Source of the DNA: Scleromitrula shiraiana
Taxonomy: Eukaryota; Ascomycota; Leotiomycetes; Helotiales; Sclerotiniaceae
DNA: 64,000 nucleotides
Direction: 5' to 3'
Assembly: GCA_028455995.1 (NCBI GenBank)
Contig: JABELC010000007.1
Coordinates: forward strand, 1 to 64,000
Shown one piece after another: positions 12,425 through 23,849 of this stretch; the first letter of the stretch is position 1, and the number at the start of each line of letters is the position of its first letter. The notes below the pieces were generated by a model. It was given only the letters and a program-made list of their open reading frames with translations. It did no database searches and was not told the origin of the DNA. The position numbers and the translations under genes are program-made.

Positions 12425-15400
12425 ATGGATAAGAAGGGGGTGATCGATACCCTCACGTCTACCACGACAGGTGAGGATGAGGAAGATGTCACTAAATCAG
12501 AGTCATCATGTATGTCGCTCACCCTAAATTTCGATTCTTTAGCTCTAACTCTGCTTTTTGAAAAGCTTTCAAGCGTGTGCGAAGGCAGACGTCAAACCCA
12601 CATTCAAAGGTATCATGCTTACCGTGTAAGTGAGTTCCCCAATTTTCATCTAGTGTGAAATAATTCAATGCTTATATTCAAAAGACAGCGGAGACTGAAA
12701 TGCGACGGTAAGTTTCATAGTCTTCTAGGCTTAGCTCAAGACCCCTCCAGGTGGTTTTGCCACTGTATATTGACCAGAGAAACGCTAACGCTGACCTTGA
12801 ACCTCCTATCTGTTAGAGAGCCGACCTCAATGTACTCACTGCTTGAAGTTTGGGCTTATATGCTCTTACTATACAGAAAACCAGCAATCCGGAATCCATA
12901 TGGCTACCAGACTATCAGCACCTAATGCTTTGCCCTCCGGAGTAAGTTCTCAAGTTTCTCCTGTTTTTGTTTCGGAAGAGACTAATCCTTGAAAAAGACA
13001 AATCAAGAGAATTATCATCGAAGCTCTACTTTAGTTTGGTCATGTCATGCATGCCGAGATGCTAATGGGATGTATCGGTCTTCTGGAATGATGATGACCA
13101 GTCAGTACTGTCTGGAATGCGGACATTCACGATGTCAAGATTGTTTTACTCAGAATGCCTGGACCTGGTCAGGAGCTTCAAATTCAAGAGCAACAGAAAC
13201 ACATATCTATACAGCAAACTATTCTTCCGGAAATCTTCAGAATACCGAGAGTGAGAGTTTATCTAGTCATGGCACAACTAGCGGTAAGATTCAATCACCT
13301 TCAATCAGTCAGGATAAGCCAAAATATGACAGAAACACCTCCATCCCGTCACTATTGCAGTGGAGTACTAAGTTTACTGATGATGTAGGTAATGGGGATT
13401 ACAATAAACGGGAAAAGAATAGCACTGAGCCAGCAAGTCACGAGTCGCTTCTATTTACTTTAAATCCGGATTTAGGATTCACATCCCATAATGTTCGAGA
13501 CGATAATAGGAACAACAAACCATCAGCGGCTATCGCGAATTTTGATGACTCTACGGATACAGACACGGAGGATGAGAATTATCTAGACCCTGTAACATGT
13601 AGTACAAACGATGTTTCAACAGATCTTCCAGATTATTTCGATTTTTCGTCTCAAACAGATGAGCGCGTTTCGAGCCCCCAAAAATACTTCGAGAAGCTAG
13701 AAGCTCTAGAGCGCCGTGTGTTCGAAAACTCAGGAGTTCTTGTTCATAAACCTGGGATTCTAACAGCTCCATATCTAGACGCAACCTTTCTTTGGCCTCC
13801 GGATAAGGAAGATGCAGCCGTGCTTGGGCTCCCAAATTACGACGATAACCATCAAATTCTTATAAGAGTTATTAAAACAACAAGATCTGTTGATTTGCTC
13901 AAGTTCATGGAATGCCATAACAGGATTCGTCGATCCACTAGCAATTTGGTAATGCTTCAAAGAAACGGCTATTGTTCAAATTATTTTTCCATTCTTGTGT
14001 TGGATTCCCATAGAGCTGGGATTGTGAGAATTGTTCCCATCGATATCCGAGATATAATAGACTTATCAAAGGCATTTAAAAACATGCTTGAAGCTTTTAT
14101 ATCTACTGTTTTCATAGTTCCCGGTGTCCGGATAGAAGACATCGAGCTTCATGAGGTCATCACATTCATGGTGGGAAAACACAACGAGTTTTTAGTCACA
14201 CAGAAATGTCTGGAACTCTTATACCATATGGGCATCACACCAACGTCAGGTTCATTAAGAATCTTCGATTTTACTACGATATGGGAAGTCACTGTGCAAG
14301 TAATTGAACTTGCCATACTGTCATATGCTGGTGCTCATATCGAGAGGTTTGATCTCCAGCTCTTTGGAGAAGAAATCACATCATTCTCAATACCACAAAA
14401 ATGCAATTACTATGATGAGACGTTGCGGCAAATCAGTGAGCACTTTTCACTTCCATCACATCATGGAATCACTGTCAAATTGTATCGTCGTCAATTGCAG
14501 TGTATGGACAAATTCCTAAGGAAACAACAACCATGGATTTTCCATCCTCCTCTGATTGCTCGCAGCAATTCAAAACTTTGTCTGTCTTCAACTATTGAAG
14601 TTTTAACAGATCTTTGGGGTCCATCATGGCAAGTTGTTGTCACGAATGAGATTAAGCAGTATGGCATTGGTAACGGCACCATTATACCGTGGTCAGATTC
14701 AGATAAGGGCGTTGATTCTAGTTGGGTTCTCGATGCCTCAGAAATATTCTGCCATTGGGTACCATTCAAAGCTTGGGATGAAAAACTGATTGATGAACAC
14801 CAAAGTGACCTAGTTAGGCGTCATTTTCTCCCATCTGATGTTCTTATAATCGGTGCGCCAAGCGATCACGGGTTACTTGTCAATAAAAATTGCATTCCAA
14901 ATGCAAATGACATATCACGCTATAAAAGAAAGTTCTGGGACCAGCACGCCTTGCGGCACCCTAACACTTCTCGCGCTAGACGATATATTGATTCTCACTC
15001 TGTTCAAATTCAAGGAAGTGCTATGGGATTTGTTTCGGGATCAGCTCAAATCAACTACAAGCGTCGAAGCGGCCATACTATGAAGGATGCATTAGTGGAG
15101 CGTTGGCGCCACGGTCTTCGCAATCCAATCGATCTCGAGGCCTACAGTGGTATTGAGATATCTCTTTGTTCTTGCAATGCTAAGCGGCGACGTTTGCTCG
15201 GTATACTGGGCTCCGATACTATGGCAAATTATCTACAGTCAATATCATTTTGTTGGGTCTCGAAAGCCTGTGAAACTTCCTACTTCAAGGCTTTGAGAAG
15301 TCCAAAATCATTCCGAAAATTTTGGCACAGGCACGAAAATTGGCGGATTAACGTTGGTGACGCAATATCGATATGCTTGGATGCTTTAGAAGCTACGGGT

Positions 15401-16156
15401 ATCGATGAAGATACCCAAGAACTTAATGCTTTCTGGGTTGAATCTTTCGGAGAAGACGGCGAGTCTGATGGTGAATCTGATGATGACTTTGGCTTTGTTG
15501 GAGAAGCGATATCTCTTAACGGGGTCGGCAGCAGTGCGACTCAAACCAACAATTCTACTTTACCAACGCCGCCAAATAGTACTCGTGAACTGAAGGCTAG
15601 CAAATTTTTCGAAGAATGGATTGTGACACTTTTCCGTTCCGAATATACTTGGACAGGCTTTCTTCAAGATTCCGAAGAATCATTTACAATGGCAGCCATG
15701 GGGACGAGTTGTCTTGACTTCCATGATCGTAATGGATTTGGTCGCCATTGTTCAGAATCTAAAAATGCAAAAGGATATCCAGTCCTACAAACTTCACTTC
15801 AAATCAACCAATCGATACTTGGATGCTCTAAGTTAAAATTGGAAAAAGTTAATGACGATGAACAAGCGATCTGGAATGCACACGGTCTCAAACATGGAAC
15901 TACATTCTCGCTAGGAAATCATGGAACTTTAGAAGTTATCTCTCCGGCTACAGAATCATGTCCTGTGATTGTGGAGTGGAAGGGTGTAAAGAGTGAACTA
16001 TTGAGAGAGATCAAGAATGCTGGAGTTAACGAAAAATTAATAGGGCGGAATTCAGAAAGACACCATACGGAGTTTATAAGAGGGACTTGGGAAGTGAAAC
16101 CTTTACCCGTGCTTATTTTATCGAAGAGTACAAAGGTCAGATTCTCGAAGGATTAA
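12425..16156 (+). CDS. Large Zn2Cys6 protein with second Cys-rich zinc module and fungal-specific C-terminal region
   Basis: Putative nuclear regulator. The N-terminal domain appears only after joining four small exons (12425-12509, 12566-12629, 12685-12707, 12817-12941) to the large exon 12998-16156: 3456 nt, 1151 residues, all GT-AG, frame kept. The join gives CLPCKQRRLKCDESRPQC and then THCLKFGLIC, a perfect C-x2-C-x6-C-x6-C-x2-C-x6-C zinc cluster at Cys 46, 49, 56, 63, 66 and 73. A second module with C115-x2-C118, C137-x2-C140-x-H142-x2-C145-x2-C148 follows and resembles a RING- or ribbon-like zinc fold. The rest carries a region (IEISLCSCNAKRRRLLGILG and following) that I have seen in other uncharacterised large fungal proteins. 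No classical Fungal_trans domain is visible. Exon 3 is only 23 nt and splits the zinc cluster. Confidence 0.82.
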
Positions 16157-16539
16157 AGAATGAGAGAAGCCCGAAGTAGTACTAGTACGACGAACGGCAT
16201 AATATAGCATATAAGGTGGTTATTCAAGTTAAAGCCCAACTCCGCGGACCGCAGCACCCACCAGCTTCGAGGTAATCGTATTTTCCTATTGGTTCCTGTA
16301 TTAGTTCGAGTGTATACGCCTCCAACTATATCAACACTCGTTCACTCTACTTTTTATATAGTGATTGAAGAAGTTTTTTCATTGTAAAATTTGATTATCT
16401 GGGTTTCAATGGGATAATTAAAGGTTTTCGCCTTTTGATATTAAATGAAAGTATCTTGCTGTTCAAGATAAACACAAACAACAGATCGCTTTCCATTTTC
16501 ATCTTAGATACAATACGGAGGATATCCTCGATTATCGAT
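16157..16539. other. Intergenic
   Basis: 383 bp between the large Zn2Cys6 gene and the FMN-reductase-like relic on the same strand. I see nothing beyond an AT-rich leader. Confidence 0.45.
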
Positions 16540-17202
16540 ATGAGTCATTCTATTGGGGTAATTCTTTGTACAAATCGCAACCCTCGAGTCTGTCCTCAAA
16601 TTGCAGCTTGAGTAGTCGAGACTCTTGAGAGCCTTCTAGCTCCAGCAACTACGGCCAACGACTCCATAGCGTTCAACCTACCACTACCACCTTTTGAACT
16701 ATCCATCATTGACTTTACAAGCTGGAATCTCCCTTTCTTTGACGAACCAGGAATTTCCTCCCAAATCAAACAACATTCCGAATATGCACATGAACATGGA
16801 CGTCTATGGTCTCTCGAAATTCAGAAACATTCTGCTTTTATCTTCATCCGCCCACAACACAATCGGGGATATCCAGCGCCGCTTAAAAATGCGATCGATT
16901 TTCTTTTTCATGAATGGAATGGTAAATTAGGTATAATTATTAGCTACGGAGGCCATGGAGGCGTGAAGTCAGCTGGACAGTTAAAAGAAATTTTCATGGG
17001 CGTGCGTATGATCCCCATTGAAAATAATGTGAGTTTGGTGTTTGGGAGTAGGGAGCCGGTTCTCAAAACTCAGAAGGGAGAGAGAATTGAAGAGGTTGAG
17101 GTGGGAGGTTGGTGTGAGGAGAGAAAAGGAGAAATTAAGGTAGCATTTGAGGATATGCTGAGGATTTTGGAGGAAAAGAAGATGATGAAAGAGACGATTT
17201 GA
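16540..17202 (+). pseudogene. NADPH-dependent FMN-reductase-like gene with an early in-frame stop
   Basis: Reading one frame from ATG 16540 to TGA 17200-17202 gives 221 codons that match the flavodoxin-like NADPH-dependent FMN reductase family from end to end. It starts MSHSIGVILCTNRNPRVCPQ, has the FMN-binding segment RPQHNRGYPAPLKNAIDFLF, then IISYGGHGG and a C-terminal helix. The only break is TGA at 16609-16611, codon 24, where the family has Trp (a -WV- pair in the first helix); TGG to TGA is one base change. A second oddity is Arg in place of the usual Trp in the N-x-GYPAP loop. No downstream Met could start a useful enzyme. Either a fresh pseudogene, a sequencing error, or stop read-through. 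Confidence 0.78.
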
Positions 17203-17420
17203 TATGCGATACAATGTTTGGTATTAGTGACCTGTAGCTTTTGTCGATAGGTTATCTCCATCGTAGTAATGATTGTTTAGTTGCTGAGCGGTTTTTGGTT
17301 CCGAGCCGACACGATATATGACTGGCCTGATGTAGTCTAATTCAAATCCTATCTCAAATGCCACGAAGTTGTTTTTGAAAATACCCCATATCTTCGAGAC
17401 ACATTCAAGAAACTTTGGAT

Positions 17421-18959
17421 CTAAGTGATAGAGTCAAGTGAATGGAATTCTCGAACTCCAAACTCTAAGATTTTACCAGCAACCGCGGATTCGGCTTGCA
17501 CAAATTTGAACGACGACAAACAACGTTTATACCATGTCTCCAGAGCCTCTGGATCTTCAAAAAAGTCTCTGAAGTCATAGTTCAAGGTATCAAATGGTGG
17601 TCTTCCATGGCATAGGAAGCTGATAATTTTGTCTAGCGACAGAAGGCATGTGTTGGCAACACAATCAACAAGACCAGCTATAAGATCTGGATATTGGATG
17701 GTTGGTTTTGATGGATTTATGAAATGAGGCTCTAATGAGTAGTGTAGCCAGCTACGAAAGTTTCTATACATAGTGAGAGCTTTCCGCAGTACTAGTAATT
17801 CCGTTCCGGTTGACTGTGATCTCCGCACAGCCTCAAATTCGGTAAGTAGACCGGGTATATCGATCATTAGGTTGCCCAATTCGATTCGAAGTCTAAGAGA
17901 AGTATGTTCTTTGGGATGTATTGCATTGGCGGGCCAGGCAGTAGGGCTGGAGATTATTGCACGCCATTCCGGCAGGCGAAGGTAACACTCTTCTCCAGAT
18001 TTGATAGATTGCACAGTCTAGATAACAGCCACGTATGTTAGGAATTTGTTTTGATCGAAATTTAAAAGGATAAGACATACAATAAAGTTTAACTGAGACT
18101 GAAGCATCCCACGATCGAAAGGTTCATTATATCTTTCCACGCCACGAGCCCGAATTAATTGAGCTGTTCCACGTGAGAGGTCACCCCACTTCCCCTTGTC
18201 GACATTGACAACAAGCTGTATATATAGTCAGTCAAGAGACATTATGTAGTGTTATAAAACTTCGTTTCTTACCTCACACATTTGCAGCAATATGGATGCG
18301 CAAAGAGTCTCGGACTGCATGCTAAGAGATCCATCACCAAGGCACTTTCGCAATGAGTATAGAGCATTGACGTAATTTTGACCAATGACTCTGCTTGTAG
18401 TGTAACCATTCGACGATGTGCTACAGTAAAGATCACATATGATCGATATTGCATTATCTAGGGCAATATTGTGACCCAGCCGCGCTGGAATATATTGGAA
18501 GAATGACCCGATTTGCCAAAGGGGCATAAGCTGGCCGTTCACTTTGCATCCTAATGAATACAACAAGGCGTTTGCCAAAGGATTGGTTCCGTTAAATCGA
18601 GGTATCTTGCGCGGGCCACCCTGAGATAGGTTGAGATTTTTCCAGATGATAACATTCGTCTCAGATTGACTAAAATTGTCTATATTTGGATCCGTTAAGT
18701 CGTAAACATATCTTTTCTTAGCATATTGCTTAGCTATCCGAACTGTTTCGTCCATGAATTTCCATCGGGCTTTATACCCTGGACATTTCCATCCACTACG
18801 AACACATTGTGTGCAAGATGGTTTCTCTTCACCACACTATATCCTCAGATGATTAGTATCAGAGACATTTTACCAATAAAATGCTGAGACGAAACAACTT
18901 ACCTTTTTCTTCCGTATCCGACAATTATCACACCGGTTACTTGTGGGGACTCCTACCAT
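17421..18959 (-). CDS. Zn2Cys6 transcription factor with Fungal_trans_2-type C-terminus
   Basis: Nuclear regulator of 450 residues from exons 18959-18903, 18836-18273, 18215-18081 and 18017-17421 (1353 nt, all phase-0 GT-AG). The zinc cluster is at the extreme N-terminus: Cys 10, 13, 20, 27, 30 and 37, in CDNCRIRKKKC and CTQCVRSGWKC. The first intron falls inside it, before Cys 20. The long C-terminal region, with repeated helical blocks and ARGVERYNEPFDRGML, is typical of the short Zn2Cys6 regulators that carry a Fungal_trans_2 (DUF3468) domain. Target genes are not known; the neighbours are an FMN-reductase relic and, 1.3 kb upstream, a FAD monooxygenase transcribed the other way, which could be a target. 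Confidence 0.88.
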
Positions 18960-20216
18960 TTTGCATCCAGATATTATTCATCAAAACTAGATCAGAATTC
19001 GTGGATAAATTAATCGGGCTAAAAATTTCAACCGAATATAGTCGTCATAATTGACAAGACAATTCAAGGCAGCAAACCATTTGCTGGAAGACGAGGAAGA
19101 TGAGGTCCATGGAGAATCCGAGGTGTACGGTATGTATCCGGTGGAGCAATTTTCAGACACATGGCCAGGGTTAAATTGCTACGTGAGGCTGAGAGATATT
19201 TACCCCTATTTCTACCATGGACTTAATCATACCTTTTTCTGCACTATGAATCGCACAGACATTCCAAACGTAGTGTCATATCTTGCTTGGGTTGGGGAAA
19301 AGAGCAGTAAATCTCCGTTTGTAGTTAAGTGTAGATTAGTCAGGTATGGGTCGGTCATTAGGACTGAATCCTCCGTATTCATCCTAAGAAATACATCCCA
19401 CTTCTTACATATTGAAATCAGCCCTAGAGCCTTATATAAAGCTCATATTTTGTCTTCATCTATAATAATTCATCCCAGTCGTTATGCAGGGGTCCTCTTT
19501 TACACTAAAATTAAGTGTCATTTTGGTCAAAGTATAAGATTACTGATACACTCAAAAGAGATATAGACCATGTTGGATCACGTGATATCATGTGATTAGC
19601 CACGTGCTTGGGCTCAATATAGCTCAAAATAGTGACTTTTAGACAGATTTATACTAACAAATGTCTTTTACCACCCAGGTCACTTATAATTTGCCCCATT
19701 TGTCATCCATTCTTGCAATTCTATTGGTCCAAAAATGCACGGATATGAAGTTATATAATCCTCCGAGTCTTTTTGCCTTACATTAATTATACCTTCAATT
19801 GCAAGTTATATAAAATGTCATCTATTTTATATAATCCCCCAACCCTACATCTTGCGCATTACCAAATGAGGAGTCGTCGTTTCCGTTAGGTTTCGGGTGC
19901 TTCATTATCACGGGCTGTAACAATCCCCGACGACCACATGTGTTCTGTCTAGCAAACATGAGGCAATATCCTCCCTGCTAAACTCGGCCTCATGAATTCG
20001 ATTCAACCCCCGAGTATGACAGAAATTATTCTAGGATCGTGACCACCAACAGATATAAACACCCAAAATCATGTCCATATTCCAAAACTATCAATCATTC
20101 AAACTCACAAATCGGACGAACAATAACAACAATTTCAGGCTTCGAAAGCTGCTCCCAATTATCTAAGACTCTCTCTTCATATTTTCTATAAACGATCAGA
20201 ATTTGAGCCATCGACT
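18960..20216. other. Intergenic between regulator and FAD monooxygenase, with an unexplained open frame
   Basis: 1.26 kb between two divergent genes. A 171-codon frame at 19051-19566 (+) starts with TTG and holds an acidic start (LLEDEEDEVHGES) followed by aromatic-rich sequence. I cannot place it in a family and do not call it a gene. Around 19560-19620 the sequence has several short repeats of CACGTG/CACGTGAT type, possible E-box-like sites. Confidence 0.35.
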
Positions 20217-21449
20217 ATGTATTCTCCTCGCATTGCAATTATTGGTGCCGGTCCTGGAGGCTTGACCTTAGCCCGAATCTTGCAAAAGAATGGAATGGAA
20301 TGCACCATATTCGAGCTTGATAAGAATCGATTTTCTCGATCTCAGGGTGGCCTGATTGATATTCATGGCGATAGTGGTCAAATTGCACTTCAAGAAGCAG
20401 GGCTCCTTGAAGAATTCCAAAGATTTTGCCTCCCCGGTGCCGATGCCATGAAGCTAATGAAGATGAATGGCATCATTACTTGGGACGAGAGTGATATGAA
20501 GAATATCAATATTGACCTTGTTCGACAATCAAGAGATCGACCCGAAATTGAGCGAGCCAAACTTCGAGATATACTCCTAGATTCCATGACACCAAAATCT
20601 ATCAAATGGGGAACCAAAATTACTCGAGTTGAGCCGAACAGCACAAATTCCACCAAATTCGACCTCCACATTGCAGAAGGAGTTGTAGAGGGATTTGATC
20701 TCGTCGTTGGAGCAGATGGTGCATGGTCAAAAGTACGACCTCTCGTCTCGGACCGAAGTCCAGATTATTCCGGCGTCACGTTGATCGAATTCAATGCGCT
20801 AAACGTCAGTAAGAATCAATGGCTATCTGATTTTGTGGGAAATGGAAGTCTTTTCATTTTTGACGACGGTCGTTGTTTAACCGCCCAAAGAAACAGCTAC
20901 GATGGTATTCGTATCTACATTGGACTCCAAAAACCTGATAGTTGGGTTAGGGAGTGTGGTATTGATTGGGATGATCATGAAGGGGCACGAAAACAACTTG
21001 TTGAGAGATATCTTAGCGACTGTCATGAAGATGTGAAGCGTGCCATTATGGAGGCATCGAGTGGGCTCACTATTCGGCCTTTGTATATGCTCCCAGTGGG
21101 ATTCACTTGGTCTAGTCGTCCGGGCGTGACACTACTCGGAGACGCTGCTCATTTGATGACTCCATTTGCAGGAGTTGGTGTGAATGTGGCATTAACTGAT
21201 GCTTTGGATCTTGCTAAAGCTATTCTGAAACAAAAGGATAACTTCCAATCCGATTTAGAAAGCAGCCTGACTGAGGCCATCAAAGAGTACGAGGGACAAA
21301 TGTTTAAGAGGGCGAAGAAATATATGGAGAAGACATATATGGGGCTGCAGCATCATTTCAGTGCAACTGGTATTGATCATAGAACTTCACTTCTTCAACA
21401 AAGAGCAGCGATGATAGAAGAGGAAGCGAAGAAGAATGCTAGAGGTTAG
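20217..21449 (+). CDS. FAD-dependent monooxygenase, TetX-like
   Basis: Single-exon flavoprotein of 410 residues. It has the Rossmann dinucleotide motif at the N-terminus (IAIIGAGPGGLTLARILQ), the middle motif VVGADGAWSKVRP and the second FAD motif LLGDAAHLMTPFAGVGVN near residue 305. This is the class A flavin monooxygenase pattern, closest in shape to the tetracycline-inactivating TetX type and fungal salicylate-hydroxylase relatives. It would use NAD(P)H and O2 to hydroxylate an aromatic or polyketide-like substrate; the actual substrate is unknown. No transmembrane tail is seen, so it is probably soluble. It stands alone rather than in a cluster. Confidence 0.9.
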   Translation: MYSPRIAIIGAGPGGLTLARILQKNGMECTIFELDKNRFSRSQGGLIDIHGDSGQIALQEAGLLEEFQRFCLPGADAMKLMKMNGIITWDESDMKNINIDLVRQSRDRPEIERAKLRDILLDSMTPKSIKWGTKITRVEPNSTNSTKFDLHIAEGVVEGFDLVVGADGAWSKVRPLVSDRSPDYSGVTLIEFNALNVSKNQWLSDFVGNGSLFIFDDGRCLTAQRNSYDGIRIYIGLQKPDSWVRECGIDWDDHEGARKQLVERYLSDCHEDVKRAIMEASSGLTIRPLYMLPVGFTWSSRPGVTLLGDAAHLMTPFAGVGVNVALTDALDLAKAILKQKDNFQSDLESSLTEAIKEYEGQMFKRAKKYMEKTYMGLQHHFSATGIDHRTSLLQQRAAMIEEEAKKNARG

Positions 21450-22189
21450 GGTGGTAGATAGGTCTCCTGGAGATTTGCTAATGCATAAACCAACCTTCTT
21501 TTTCTTGCATTTAATTAAATAGATCAAGAATTAGAAGTTTAATTATTCATCGCAACCTCAAAGCATGATATATTCCTGCTGAAAATTACATAATCACATC
21601 ATTTGAATATTCAATCGAAAGCTAGACAATAAAAACACATATTGAAGTTGGTTGGTTTACAAGTATGAACTCCATGATAATTGACAATGAGTAAGAGTTT
21701 CGATCAAGGATGATCTAAAAGCATCTCTTGATATGCCTAGAGATGGGAAATATCGAGGTTTCTTGAACAGTGATTGTTACTTGTATGTTTTTTGATATTA
21801 CACAGATAAACTTCTCTGAATAAAAAACAACATCTATGTTCACTTCACTTACTTCAGCTTTGTTCCTACTCTGCAGAAAATATGCTTTCCGGATTTGATT
21901 CTCCGTAACTCAGACAATGAGAAGAACAATCTCAGTTATCTTTCCCAGCACAACGTCACGAAATTCAGAAAAAAGACCATTACCATAAAACAGAACTCGC
22001 ATACAACAACAAAGAGATTCAAGTTCATCTCGATATGTATACAACTACAATAACAAGAACTCAGAGAAGTACACATGAGTGGATGATATGATCATATAAA
22101 ACTATCATCAATATCACATCATCATCCTGTATAACCTCGTCATAGACAAACGGAAATACGCCTCCTATATTAATCATAAACTATCAATA
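21450..22189. other. Intergenic
   Basis: 740 bp 3' of the FAD monooxygenase and 5' of the decayed gene. No supported coding region. Confidence 0.45.
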
Positions 22190-23180
22190 TGTCACATCTT
22201 ACAACTGGCTCGATCTAAAGAATCACAATCTTCTCACTTCTGGTTCACCTCCTCTATGGTCACCACCTTCCCTTCCCGTAACTCTGAGTCAAGATTGGGG
22301 AACCATCTATATCGATGAAAATGAAGCTCGATCCAAGGCTTGCCCATTGGCTCCACTCTTTGCCTCTCTTTACATAAAATCTCAACTAAAATCCAACGCA
22401 AGCTTGAATGATGAGGTTGATTTGAGAGGCACAGATCTGATAACTGATCGAACCAGTCTCCGCAATCTACTCGATTTTGTCTCGGACAACGTAGGGAAAT
22501 AGTGGAGGATCGATGTGGAGATAGCAGAGGGCACTGGCACCATGGTTTTCGTAATAAAAGAGGAAAAATATAAGCAGTGGATCTCGAACACTGCGGAGAA
22601 AAATTACGGCCACGCGTTCGAAAATGGTTTTACCAAATGTGCAGAGAGATTCAAGGATAGTACCGGGTTGCATCAGATGGTAGTTTATGAAACTTGCAGA
22701 AGAGTGTCGTGAATCTTCATCTGTTGTTCGTAACAATCGTAACAAAACGAAGGAGCTAATGATGGGTATTGTTGTAACACGGAGAGGAGAAGTAATCCCA
22801 AATTCATCTATCTTAGAGATGAAGTCACGTTCGAGTGGTGGATTCCATAGCTCGTGGATTCCTCAGCTTTATTTCTCTGACAACGCAGTTGGTCGTGGGC
22901 CACCATGTTCAAGGGGAATTCAAAGGCTTTCATATCCTAAAGATAGACGTGACTCAGTGATTCAAAAAATGGTAGGATGAAATTCAAACGAATTTGTAGA
23001 CTTTATCAAAATTAATCAAGGCGATTGCAAATGTTGTGAACGAAAACCCTGGCAAAAAGGTTGCTTTGGTGTGTTACAAGGGACCACTGGAAAGGAAAAT
23101 TTATCTTCGTTGAGGCGAGTCTAAACTGAGACTTGATCAGCAGGTTGTTGGAAACTTATGGGGGGAGAAGGTTACTACAG
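22190..23180 (+). pseudogene. Decayed member of the fungal 'geranylgeranyl pyrophosphate synthetase-like' (misnamed) family
   Basis: Pieces of one protein appear in order on the plus strand but not in one frame. From 22190: SYNWLDLKN, then GSPPLWSPP, CPLAPLFASLY and LLDFVSDNVGK. A TAG stop follows at 22500-22502, after which the same frame continues WRIDVEIAEGTGTMVFVIKE, then HAFENGFTKCAERFKDSTG. After about 22690 the match moves to another frame: RGEVIPNSSILEMKSRSSGG and WIPQLYFSDN. A last piece with KKVALVCYKG lies near 23060-23090. This order matches a fungal family often labelled geranylgeranyl pyrophosphate synthetase, although it lacks prenyltransferase DDxxD motifs. At least one stop and one frameshift make it a pseudogene. 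Its ends are approximate. Confidence 0.72.
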
Positions 23181-23849
23181 ATTCATGATCTTTTCTGTGG
23201 CACTTCCACAACATAGAGGAAGTTTTTCCAGCTCAAGCGTCCACCAGTAACAAGCAGCTCATACAAGATACCTAGCTAGTATCTCATAGTGTCGTTATAA
23301 AGTGTGTATTAATTCATGCACTGTCTTTAAACTCGTATGTTAATTATTTAGTTTCAAGTTGAACAATGTGAAATGTTGATCTAATAATATTAACTAAAAG
23401 TATATAATTGTTTAAAATAAGAACAAATAATAGAATGTTTCTTAATAAATTAAGTTTTAATAAGAATTGGAAATATAATTTTGGTACATGAATTAATATA
23501 TCATCTAGTAGTGGTTGTAAAGACTTCCTTCTGTAACCTTACACCGTAACAAATTTGACTGCTCTCTGATTTATGACTGTCCGAAAAATCTTAAAACCTT
23601 GAACCAATCGAATAATTATTAATGTACTTTAGTTTTTGATTGCTGGAACCAAGACGCAACATGCATTACCCGTATTAGTGGTTTAGTAAAGAAAGTTGAG
23701 ACCTGAATGACCATTCAGTCAAGACCAGATTTCAGTTCGATGTATCCTCATATAGAGTTCATATAGAGTGTATTATAGAGGAACTATACAGTTGTGATAA
23801 AGCATCAAAGAGTGCGATTTCAACTCAGAGAAAACATAATAATCATGGT
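23181..23849. other. Intergenic between two relic genes
   Basis: 670 bp, AT-rich with long A/T runs near 23340-23480. No gene supported. Confidence 0.4.

Noticed and set aside
19051..19566. 171-codon open frame with acidic start
   Set aside because: Starts with TTG, no family pattern, no good splice partner; kept only as a note in the intergenic entry.
20217..21449. FAD monooxygenase as part of the UstYa peptide locus
   Set aside because: It lies over 20 kb away with conserved housekeeping genes in between.
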